64,000 bases of DNA, from assembly GCA_030374765.1 (NCBI GenBank), contig JARGXX010000068.1, forward strand, positions 868,001-932,000, written 5' to 3'. A program made the translations under genes and the position numbers. The first letter of the stretch is position 1. Each line of letters starts with the position of its first letter. The notes under the pieces were generated by a model. The model was given only the letters and a program-made list of their open reading frames with translations. It searched no databases and was not told the DNA's origin. Source of the DNA: Agarophyton chilense. Its lineage: Eukaryota > Rhodophyta > Florideophyceae > Gracilariales > Gracilariaceae. Shown here piece by piece: positions 33,056 to 42,304 of this stretch.

Positions 33056-35656
33056 ATGAGCGACGAGACCCCGTTGGCTAACAACCTCGGAGCCCGGACG
33101 CAACATAGCCTTCGCAATGATCACTCTGCCTCTGACAGATACCGCGATGCTTCTGAAGTCAACGCTTCGGAAGTCATCGCATCCCAAGTTAACGCGTCTG
33201 AGGTCAAAGCCTCTCAAGCCAACGGCTCTGCAATCAAGCTTAGCAGTGATCACTGCTTCTCCACTCATTCATCTAATGATGAAGACGCTGTCGGTCTAAC
33301 GCTTATGACCAATGCCGAAAACTTTTCATTTTCTCTCCCTCTCAGACAATTCACCAAGCTTGAAGTCGTTACAGCGAGAGAGATTGAGACCATTCTGCGA
33401 TTGCATCACGTGTTTGTAGCCTTTGGAGTTCTATTCACTTTGATTCTTGTTATTCTTGCCAACACCGCCTACCTTGAAATCTTCATCACCCCAAAGCAAC
33501 AGGGGTGGACCCATGACATTCGGTTTTATAGACCACCACCAGGTTTGGTATGGTTTACTCAGGTTATGGTCTTGCCAATGTTCGTGTATGTGTTGATACT
33601 TTGTCTCGTCTTCTCCACAAGGATTTTTACTTTGAAACCCACAGCACGAACGAAAGAACAATACTGGGTTGTCTTTCTCTTGTTGGCGATGGTGCTCTAT
33701 CTTAACCCCATTTTTGCTTTAACCAAGATTAATGATATCCTGGTATATAGGAATGAGCCATGGAAAAAATGGTCTACTCATGATTGGTTCCAGTGGCTGC
33801 AGACCGTATCAAAGGTGTTAAGGTCAAGTGGTTTCACTGGAACAACAATATTTTATGTTTGGGCGAGTATGCACTCGTATGGCATTTTGGAGTCAGATAT
33901 TAACATCATGTTCTACCTACCCAAGATCATCATATTGGCTGTTTATGTTGCTGCAAAAGTAGTTGTGGTCTTCACGCACAAGATACATTCATCAGAGCTC
34001 ATGTTTGCCACCTTTTTTGGTATGATTTCAGTGTATAACACAGCACAAAAGTGGTACACCCCGGGTGTTGTGTTTGCATCCTTATTGTTCGCGTTTGAGC
34101 TTGGATTAGGTATCTGTATCTTTGTGGAATACCTCAAGACAAAGCGAAAGCTTAAAAAGGCAGATTATCTCAAGTATCGCAGCAAGCAGGTTGGATTTCG
34201 GTTCTTCGTGTATCACAACATTACGTTTTATGCTACTTTTATCGCAACGTATTTAGTGCTCCTTCTTGGACTTCCAAATGGAACAAATGTTTTTTCTTTC
34301 TTGCTGAAGAACCTGGAGGCCTCTTTTTTTGAGGTTCATGATTTGTTGTTAGGAATTCAGATTTCCTTACTAGCGTATTGTACCGTGGAGGCGTACGTGA
34401 ACTTGCCCGCGGATGCCCTTGGCTTCAAAGGTTGGTTTGCTCCTCAGCTGCCGAAAGGCAAAGGTGCAGAGAAAACAGAACTTGAACCGATTACGTACAG
34501 GAAACGGGAGCCTCCGTCACTGCATGGAGTCGTTTCTGATTTGAGGGTGAACTGCTTTGTAATGCAAACACATGTTACTTTGTTCAATTTTGCCTGGTTG
34601 GTATACTATTGGGACACTCCAAAGGTAGAGAATTTCAAATTGACTCAGGATGTGTTCAAGTTTGCAATAGCAGAGTACATCAAGGACAAGGAAACAGATA
34701 CTCATGTTCTCGTCGTAGATGGCCAGGATCGTATCGTGATAGCTTTCAAGGGAACGACGTCAACAAAGAATTTGAAAACCGATGTTAACATGTTTTACGC
34801 CACGGCGCGAGCCCTATTGCCTACAAAATTAGGTGAAGAGGATCCACAAGGGGATCAACAAGCCTGTGACAATCCTATTTTGAAAACCAGAATTTGGCGT
34901 AGGGCTAAGATACACAAAGGTTTCGCAGTCGCTTACCGTGCGGTGGGTCCTCGTCTGCTCTCTATAGTGAAGAAACTACTGGATGAGAAAAGGAGGCCAG
35001 TATTTCTCACTGGCCACTCACTCGGCGGAGCTCTTGCAACTATCTGCAGTTTTGACTTATTTCTCCGCCTAGGCCTTACGAGGAAGGAAATATATGTATC
35101 TACCTTTGGAGCCCCACGGGTTGGAAACTGGTATTTCTGGAATATGTACGACGAGAACGTGCCTATTCATTGGCGTATTGTTGTTGGGCCAGATGTTGTA
35201 GCAAAACTACCAAAAGTTGGGTACGCTCATGTCGGGAAGAAAGTTCTCATAACCGTCGACGGTGATTTATTCATTGACCCGAACTCGCTTGAGTTGAACA
35301 TGTGGTCTGGCGATGTGGCTTCGATACTCTATCACAGGAAGGCGTCTTATCTTCTTGCTATGCGAGCATGGTGCGAGCGGCATCATGGAGATGAGTATCT
35401 CCCCGAGTTTTGGCCTTTCCCAGTGTCCAAGGATGATACGAAGAGATTCCAACACGCCATGGTGCGAAGCACTACAAAGAGCAGTTTACTCGCTTCACCA
35501 AGGCCTGTTGCCAATAAACGGGCCAGAATTATGTTGCTTGATGCCATGGTCAATGCCTTGGACGAAGGCGGAGTATTTGATCCTCAAGTTGTGGAGAGGT
35601 GGTCTACTCTTGCAAAAGGACTAATCGAACGCACTGTCAACGAGGAAAGGCTGTAG
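33056..35656 (+). CDS. polytopic membrane class-3 lipase
   Basis: A single-exon protein of 866 residues. Residues about 30-60 are a run of five-residue repeats (NASEV, IASQV, NASEV, KASQA, NGSAI). Residues about 100-460 contain eight or nine membrane helices, for example VFVAFGVLFTLILVILAN and IIILAVYVAAKVVVVF. Residues about 500-760 are a class-3 (Fungal_lipase) domain with RIVIAFKGTTSTKN, the nucleophile elbow FLTGHSLGGALATI, YVSTFGAPRVGN, a likely acid in VVGPDVVAKLP and a histidine in YAHVGKK. Such enzymes hydrolyse acyl glycerols or phospholipids in membranes. The N-terminal part recalls the Wntless/TMEM181 type of seven-helix domain, but that is only an impression. The stop is 288 bases from the convergent gene. 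Confidence 0.78.
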   Translation: MSDETPLANNLGARTQHSLRNDHSASDRYRDASEVNASEVIASQVNASEVKASQANGSAIKLSSDHCFSTHSSNDEDAVGLTLMTNAENFSFSLPLRQFTKLEVVTAREIETILRLHHVFVAFGVLFTLILVILANTAYLEIFITPKQQGWTHDIRFYRPPPGLVWFTQVMVLPMFVYVLILCLVFSTRIFTLKPTARTKEQYWVVFLLLAMVLYLNPIFALTKINDILVYRNEPWKKWSTHDWFQWLQTVSKVLRSSGFTGTTIFYVWASMHSYGILESDINIMFYLPKIIILAVYVAAKVVVVFTHKIHSSELMFATFFGMISVYNTAQKWYTPGVVFASLLFAFELGLGICIFVEYLKTKRKLKKADYLKYRSKQVGFRFFVYHNITFYATFIATYLVLLLGLPNGTNVFSFLLKNLEASFFEVHDLLLGIQISLLAYCTVEAYVNLPADALGFKGWFAPQLPKGKGAEKTELEPITYRKREPPSLHGVVSDLRVNCFVMQTHVTLFNFAWLVYYWDTPKVENFKLTQDVFKFAIAEYIKDKETDTHVLVVDGQDRIVIAFKGTTSTKNLKTDVNMFYATARALLPTKLGEEDPQGDQQACDNPILKTRIWRRAKIHKGFAVAYRAVGPRLLSIVKKLLDEKRRPVFLTGHSLGGALATICSFDLFLRLGLTRKEIYVSTFGAPRVGNWYFWNMYDENVPIHWRIVVGPDVVAKLPKVGYAHVGKKVLITVDGDLFIDPNSLELNMWSGDVASILYHRKASYLLAMRAWCERHHGDEYLPEFWPFPVSKDDTKRFQHAMVRSTTKSSLLASPRPVANKRARIMLLDAMVNALDEGGVFDPQVVERWSTLAKGLIERTVNEERL

Positions 35657-35944
35657 ATGGCTTGAATGACTGTGCAGGACGGCCGCAGAGCACACCCGCT
35701 TTGGTCCGGAAGGTAAGGTAATAATAAATTTCATTAGGAAGCCAAAACTATGTTTCAAGAAACCGAATCGGTAGTCACTAGCAAAAACTGTTACCAACAA
35801 ACCTAGATCTTGCATACAAGACAGCAGAAGAGCAGTACTCGCATGACGCACAAGTTAAGAGTGTGTTTTTGTTGATCAAAGTAAAAGGTGTGAAGTAAGA
35901 CACAGGTGGGCGGCGGGTTGAAGGGTTAGAAAGTTATTTGAGGT

Positions 35945-36844
35945 CTAGTTGTTGGGGTTATGTCTCTTCTTCTCAGCGCGTTGTTTCCGCATTTGAACGA
36001 GGCGACTTATTGGGGCTGCAGTTTTGGAATCGGATTTGAATCTGTTGGTGTATTCGGTAAGATTCTGAGGTTGGGCGACCACTTTTTGACGAGATTTTGG
36101 AGTAGTGACGTTGCGCATTGAAGCGCTTTCGATAAAAGTGGCGACACCAGCTCTGGGGAAGGCATGTGCTCGGCTTTGACTGCAAGAGTTGAGGGTTTCT
36201 TCGCGCAGTGCAATTGACGGGTTGTTGGTCGGCTGTTGGGGTGGGGATGGGTTGGGCGTCTGGTTGAAAATTATGTTGTTATTCTCTTTGGTTGGAGAAG
36301 GTGTGTGCTCACAGGGGCGAACTGTACTGGAGGGACGCTTTTTGGCAACGTCCAGTAGGCTGGCGGCCTTTTGAATAGACAGTCGTCGGGGTATGTTGGT
36401 GATAGAAGAAGAAGTGGATTCGACTTGGAGAGGTTGAGACTGTGGGACGATTCGATTGATGCGAACGGCATGATACGCAATATCCCTGTAACTGCGGCGT
36501 TTGGTACGCATTTCAGATCGAGATAGAGAAGGCTGTGATTGCTTGCGAGGCTGACTGGATGAGAGTGGATCGGTGTCAGAGAGGCATAATGTGACGTGAC
36601 GCACAACGATGGAACCGAGCATTTGAAGATGATTTTCGAGTTCGAAGCATGGAGTTTGAGCTATGAAGGTTCGCAAACGGGCGATGAGCTGCGGATTGAA
36701 AGCAGAGACGGTTATGCTGGCCAGTTCGGACCAGATCTGGCCGATACTTTGAGGGTTATGGAAGGCGAAATTGGTGGGATCGGCGGGGAGAGGGGAGGCT
36801 AGGGTGGGGTTGGTGGAGTGCATGACTGGGTGGTTGGGCTCCAT
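35945..36844 (-). CDS. unknown basic, serine/proline-rich protein
   Basis: About 299 residues from the ATG at 36844 (MEPNHPVMHSTNPT). The same frame is open upstream to a TGA near 36,930 without an ATG (it includes ATINFLRPNILVLQVPF), so an upstream exon is possible. The N-terminal 110 residues look folded (QIWSELASITVSAF; RLRTFIAQTP). The rest is low complexity with many S/T-P sites (TPSPTKENN), two basic clusters (RRLSIQKAASLLDVAKKRP; VQMRKQRAEKKRH) and asparagine runs. The clusters suggest a nuclear, phosphorylated protein. I do not recognise the family. Confidence 0.5.
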   Translation of the reverse strand: MEPNHPVMHSTNPTLASPLPADPTNFAFHNPQSIGQIWSELASITVSAFNPQLIARLRTFIAQTPCFELENHLQMLGSIVVRHVTLCLSDTDPLSSSQPRKQSQPSLSRSEMRTKRRSYRDIAYHAVRINRIVPQSQPLQVESTSSSITNIPRRLSIQKAASLLDVAKKRPSSTVRPCEHTPSPTKENNNIIFNQTPNPSPPQQPTNNPSIALREETLNSCSQSRAHAFPRAGVATFIESASMRNVTTPKSRQKVVAQPQNLTEYTNRFKSDSKTAAPISRLVQMRKQRAEKKRHNPNN

Positions 36845-37439
36845 TTCAAAAGGGAAGGGCACTTGCAGGACGAGGATGTTGGGGCGCAGGAAGTTGATGG
36901 TTGCTTTAAGAGGGGTTTGGGGGAGATATGAAACGGATCAAGATGATGAGGATGATAACTGGTAGGGCAGGGCTTCGGAACGTTGGAGTAGTCAAGTTGG
37001 GAAAAGCAATGTAAGAACAAGTAAACGGTCTGGGTGGCAGGCCGGAGCGCAAACACGACGACGATTGAAACAGATATGCGGTGAGGTAAATGACAAAACG
37101 GCTAGTGAAAGAGATTGAAAAAGGAAGGCAGCAAATATGAAGAAAGAATAGGAAGTGAGAGGGCAGTGCACATGGCAGGGCGGTCGGTAAAGAGGCAATG
37201 AAGAAGAGGCGGGGCTGCAGGGAGCGCGGACGCAAGAGCACATGGGGCGACGGACCGGACACATGTGAGCTGCGTTTTAAACGAGGAGAAGATTGCGGAA
37301 AGCGGTGCGTGTGGGGGGCATGCGGTGTGCGGGTGCGCGGTGCTTTGCGATGTGGCAGGGCAGGGCGAGGCTGTGCACTGCAAAGTGCGAATGATTGTGC
37401 AGTTCTACAGTGTATGATCGGTGTGTATGCGCGGACCGA

Positions 37440-37468
37440 AAAAGCGCGCGCCTCAGGCGCGCGCTTTT
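37440..37468. repeat. perfect 13-bp-arm hairpin
   Basis: aaaagcgcgcgcc, loop tca, then ggcgcgcgctttt. The arms are fully complementary, and a run of T follows on the plus strand. Confidence 0.85.
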
Positions 37469-37638
37469 CAAATTTGACTTTGTGAGCCAATGGCGCGCCA
37501 CTGTCTACAGCCGCGAGCTTGCCGTCACGCATGTGCTGCTCGTTTTTCTTTCTGTTTTGCGCGCTCCGTGGAGAGAGACGCTTCGTCACTTTTGCGTTGC
37601 GGCGCTGTTCCAACTAACTATATACTGTGTTTGGCGCC

Positions 37639-37838
37639 TTTACGCTTCAGCCCTTTACGCTTCAGCCCTTTACGCTTCAGCCCTTTACGCTTCAGCCCTT
37701 TACGCTTCAGCCCTTTACGCTTCAGCCCTTTACGCTTCAGAGCCCGTACGCTTCAGAGCCCGTACGCTTCAGAGCCCGTACGCTTCAGAGCCCGTACGCC
37801 TCAGCGCTCTTACGCCTCAGCGCTCTTACGCTTGAGGG
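37639..37838. repeat. compound minisatellite (15- and 16-bp units)
   Basis: About seven copies of tttacgcttcagccc (15 bases) pass into four copies of gtacgcttcagagccc (16) and then two of ttacgcctcagcgctc (16). All units share tacgc(t/c)tcag. The 15-base block starts just after tttggcgcc, which fits an E2F-type site. Confidence 0.9.
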
Positions 37839-38726
37839 CTTCATCGCAACTGCGATTCTGGCCGAGATGTTGCCGACCGCCATCAGCGCCGGGGAGCTTG
37901 TCCTTCTCGGCGGCGTTACTCGACGGCGACCCGGGCACGCTGCGATCGCATGTCTTGCTCGAAATGTTTGTGGACTCGTCGTATGCACAAGTCACATGCA
38001 CAGCTCATCAATAGCGCGGGAACGCCCTCATCTCAATTGAGCCGCAGGCAGTCGCGCCACACGTGACAACGCGTGACTCGTTTGCTTGCCTCCCACTTGC
38101 TGCCTTCCACAGCGGGTTACCGTTGCGGCGCACCGCCGGAATCATTTGTGATCTGGTACCACCATCGTACCGCCTTGAGCGCTGTCGAGCGATATCCCCC
38201 CTATCACGGATGGTACCCGCATAATGCTACCAAGCGTATCTATCTATACACTTTCGGTCTTTACCAAATCCCCCACACGATGCTTCGGTTGACGCCCACC
38301 AACTGGCCATCGTGTCTTGTATCCTTTGTATTGCATCACTGCACAATTCGCCAACTGCTGTCCAGGTATAACACGTGTTCGCTATTTACCCACGCCTGGT
38401 TTCTCCTGCGTGCCCAGATCATCAATTCAATCAGAGCGCTTCTGACAGCGTTGGCTGCTTATCGCTTGGCACTGGGCGACAGCTTGCGCCACGTCCTATT
38501 CCCGCTGGGAATTTTACAGTTACTCGGCACCATAATCGTAGATACACAACGGTGTATACGGAATCTAGCCAGAACCTATAGATATAATGCACCAACGAAA
38601 TCGCCACTCCACGCGTACGCTCATGCCACCCATCTACCGTCTTCTCGTCAACAACCTGCTTTACCCACACTCCACCTCCCCCCATCGTGCCCCAAACTCT
38701 CCAACCTCTGCCCCCGCTCCGTTACA

Positions 38727-39524
38727 ATGCGTTTCCATCCCTGCCTCCTGTCCGCTCTCCTGCTCGTGCTGCTCCCCGCCGTGGCACGCGCCGCCTGTTC
38801 CGGTGAACAGTCGTACGTTCTTTCCCTCAAGATGTCCTTCACGCAAAATATCAATCCGTTGATCCCACCCCGTGGCAAGGCCCGTATTCCCGTCGTCGTT
38901 GCCGTCGCGCACAAACCCAACTATCGTCTGTTTGAAGGCGCCAAAAAACTGAGCGATGCCGCAGCAGAGGTGGCATCGGCGGGAAAGGCTGATGAAATCA
39001 AACACCAGTTTGATCTCCTGCGTGATACCGGTGATGTTTACTCTTTTAGTATCCTCCATGACGTTCCAATCGATGATGTGTCTCAGCTGCAGCTAAAAGT
39101 TAAAGATTCCGCATCCAAAATATCGCTCATGGCCCAGTTGAGTCCTTCTCCTTCTTGGTTTGTTGGTATTGATTCCTTGGAATTGTGTGAAAAGTCCACC
39201 TTCATCGTCGAGCGTCAAAACATCGCAGTCAAGAATTACAACTCGGGGCTCGACGGTAGCCGAGAGTTTGATTTGTCTAATCCCTACGACGAGGGTGAAA
39301 CTCTTCCTGTTGAGCCTCTAACGGCTGTGGAGACTGATGCCAAGTTGGCTTCGCTGTCCATTGAGCAGGGTACCCTTGGCGTTAGTTTTTGGAAGATTAT
39401 TTTGGGAGCTCTTGCAGCTGCAGCTATCGTTGCCGCCATTGTCTGCATCGTTATTCCATTGTGGCGTCGGAGAAGGAAGGCTACTCCTCTTCCTCTTACC
39501 ACGCAGGAAGGAACGGAATGGTAA
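38727..39524 (+). CDS. spondin-domain type I membrane protein
   Basis: The protein has 265 residues from ATG 38727 (cgttacaATGcg), and a signal peptide begins there (MRFHPCLLSALLLVLLPAVA). The lumenal part, about 22-195, resembles a spondin_N domain: an N-terminal YVLSLKMSFTQ strand and a MAQLSPSPSWFVGIDSLELC block whose SPSPxWFVGxxxLxLC pattern is the family signature. One membrane helix follows (IILGALAAAAIVAAIVCIVI), then a basic stop-transfer RRRRK and a short tail. Spondin domains occur in secreted matrix proteins and bind cell-surface partners. The frame is open 650 bases upstream, but without an ATG and without protein-like features. The stop is convergent with the kelch-Hint gene, about 350 bases away. 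Confidence 0.72.
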   Translation: MRFHPCLLSALLLVLLPAVARAACSGEQSYVLSLKMSFTQNINPLIPPRGKARIPVVVAVAHKPNYRLFEGAKKLSDAAAEVASAGKADEIKHQFDLLRDTGDVYSFSILHDVPIDDVSQLQLKVKDSASKISLMAQLSPSPSWFVGIDSLELCEKSTFIVERQNIAVKNYNSGLDGSREFDLSNPYDEGETLPVEPLTAVETDAKLASLSIEQGTLGVSFWKIILGALAAAAIVAAIVCIVIPLWRRRRKATPLPLTTQEGTEW

Positions 39525-39872
39525 AAGCTTTCGCGCTTGTATCGTTCCTACCTACCGGTCAACGTTTTCGTATTGTGTGACAAGCCACGGTGCATTTTAG
39601 CGAATAGTTAAGCCTTACATCATCAATCGGCTCTTTAGTTTACCTGAGTAATGCATTTTCTGCAGTTAAATTTAGAGTCAGGTACGTACTTCTAAGATAA
39701 GAAGCGTGGTTGTGTAGGGATACGGTCCGCGTCACGGATTCTCGGAAAACAAGCGAAACAAAACTCGCAGAGCCCATACTTTGTAGCCCTTAGTTATAAG
39801 TATATTCCTTCATTCTTTCGTCGCATGCCACCCTTAAGCACGCACCCACGGAAAGAAAATGTCACAAAATGC

Positions 39873-41837
39873 TTAATTTCTCCAATATGTCACATCTAGG
39901 GTACGAAGCACCGCTTTGTTAAAGGTTTCCATGCTCTCACGTGTTTGCAAAATACGGTATACCATCTTCAATGGAGTCAGTATGAATTTTGCCAGAGATG
40001 GGTGAAGCGTAGATGTTAAAGTGCTCGCAACCACACCATTGACAATGATATCTCCGTGCACAGTGTGTGGGTTGTGTAAACCTTTTGCCTTGATCCGAGA
40101 CACTTGGGTCACTTCTGCAATCTTTGAGTCATGCGATACGGAGACCTTATCTCCAACAACCACGCGCGACGCTTCAACCAAAGCTCCGTTTGCATACATA
40201 AAGTGTCCCGGTGACAGAGTCAGGGCCGCGTCATCCAATGAAGTTTTGATATTAACAAAATCGGATTGCTTGTCTGCATGATTGTGTGAAAAGAAGTAAA
40301 CCTCGCTGTACTCTTTGGGGTGGGCAACCTTCACGCGGTCGCCGATGCGCAACGAGCTCATTGTCTTCACTGTACCATCGTCGAGCTCCACAGTGGCATC
40401 AGACGGAAAACAAGCAGCGTTATTGCTGCTATTTTCAGTGGAGCTTTCGACCGTGGCAGATTCTTCTGCTAGTGGTTTTGGGGCTGTGTGTAATACAAGA
40501 AAAAATGGTTAGAAAGCGGCGTCACGCGACACATACGGAAAGAACAACTTACTTTTGGATGGAGTGCTGCTAACATCGATTTCATCGGCACCAACGGCTC
40601 CACTAGCAGTATCGTTGGGAGCAGAAGGCTTGTCCTCGGTCTCCTCAGGCGGAGCGGAATTTGAAGAAGAGGGAACCGGCGTGGGATCCTGGGTGGCAGG
40701 GGCATCGGTAGAAACAGTAGAAGCATCAGTTGTAACAGTGGGTGCAGCAGTCGTAGCACTGGATTCAGAGCCGCTGCGACAGACAGGCACCTCGTCACCA
40801 TCATACAGAGCGTATGTGCTAGTCGCGGGACTGCCTGATCCGATGACGCGCTCGCCACCAGCAATCCAAACGGCTCCATTACATGAAACAATTCCCGTAC
40901 CATGGCGGGGTTCTGGCAGAGATGGACCAGGTTGAAACGAAGCACCGTTGAGCACATCAACTTCAGTCCACGCTCGATTGTCGCCTTCGCCGCCCATAAT
41001 ATATATAGCTCCATCGAGCACAGCAGAGGCAGTACCGCCACGCGGACGGGAAAATCCCGTCAAAGTACTCCACTTTCGAGAGGCAAAGTCATACACATCA
41101 ACCTCTGCAACAGTGTCGTCAAAGAATTCTGGAAAATCAGAAGTTGAGCGACGGCCGCCGGTGACGTAGACCTTGTTATCCTTCACCACAGCATTGCAAT
41201 GATCACGCGCTTCGTCGTTTGCATGAGTTTGACGTGAGAAACACTGTGCGAGATGACACGTGAACAATGAAAGAGGGGGAGATTATAACTTACGATTGGG
41301 CATGTCAGGAAGTCTTTCCCACTTGCCTGTAGCAGGGTCATAGGAATCGAACCACGGGACGACCTTTGCACCCTCGCGATGACCGCCAACGTTACCAGTG
41401 ACGAGATAGACCTTCCCGTTGTAGAAGAACGCGCCACCAGAACCTCTGGGGCGATCAATATCGACATCCTTATGCCACTGGTCAGTATCCGGACAATAAC
41501 GCCAGATGCTGTCGACAGTTGACTCAGCGGGGAAGGCACCAGTCCAGGCACCCGCTACCCAAACACACTTATCAGGACCTTGGAAGGCTTGGAAGTGATG
41601 CATTTCCAAGGAGTTAGATTTCGCAGGTTGCCATTGACGAGTTTGCGTATTGAGGATGTGGACGCGGTTGGCGCCTCGTCCGCCAAGGAGACAAATTTTG
41701 TCGCCGCCACATAAAGAGAGAGCGGTTTCGCCGCGACCAGGGTAGCTACCAGACACGGAGACTTTGTTCCAGGATAGAGCGGCTAGCGAGGAAGAGGCGA
41801 ACAAGAATAGTACGAATAGTTGATACTCGGAACGCAT
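39873..41837 (-). CDS. secreted kelch-propeller protein with C-terminal Hint (hedgehog-type) domain, three exons
   Basis: The coding parts are 41837-41294, 41209-40553 and 40483-39873. The introns (41293-41210, 84 bases; 40552-40484, 69 bases) have GTAAGT donors and AG ends, and the joins keep the frame for about 603 residues. A signal peptide (LFVLFLFASSSLAALSW) starts the protein. Kelch repeats fill residues about 25-330; exon 2 continues a blade with RDHCNAVVKDNKVYVTGGR. A Ser/Thr/Pro-rich mucin-like linker follows. The last exon begins a Hint domain: NAACFPSDATVELDDG with the initiating cysteine, LRIGDRVKV, then LTLSPGHFMYANG with the block-B histidine, and VNGVVAST. Hint domains splice or cleave at that cysteine. 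The propeller would be released or modified outside the cell. Substrate unknown. Confidence 0.83.
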
Positions 41838-42304
41838 GACGAGTAAAGGTTTTCACGGCGTCGTTGCTCGAATGTGGGAAATAGGTAAGGGTTAAAGGGT
41901 ATTGCTAAAGGGCTAGCAGCAGTGCTATCTTGTAGCTCCGGCTACGAACACACTTCCGACGGCATCACCAGTATCGGTGCGGGGAATGTAAGAATTGAGG
42001 TGTGGCCGTTTATTATCGCATGGCATGTCGACGTGGATCGACGTAGTGGTTGCATTGCTGTTCGAGGACGTCTGTTTACATCCGGTACGTATACGTGTGG
42101 ACTCTGTATGCCTGCATAGGATTGGGATATGTTTCAGCCAGGCCAATATGGTTTCATTGCCTGACATCATTTCTTTCCATATCTGACTGTTTTCTTACGC
42201 CGCCTTGCACATTTTGCACTTGACACATGCATGGAGCCGAGGCCTGATATGGAAGCAAGGGCTGCGAGGGAACGAAAACGAACGGTGGCTTGGCGCGTTT
42301 TCCT

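Larger units (their letters stand above)
36845..38726. other. intergenic region with hairpin and minisatellites
   Basis: A GC-rich stretch without a supported gene. It contains a perfect hairpin at 37440-37468 and a 200-base minisatellite at 37639-37838. A long frame from 38073 runs into the next gene without an ATG, and I judge it to be chance. Confidence 0.5.

Noticed and set aside
37639-37838. Regular repeats resembling a CRISPR array
   Set aside because: Units are head to tail without unique spacers, and the setting is a eukaryotic intergenic region. It is a minisatellite.
38073-38726. Long in-frame extension before the spondin protein
   Set aside because: It starts at GTG only, and a clear signal peptide begins at the downstream ATG 38727.
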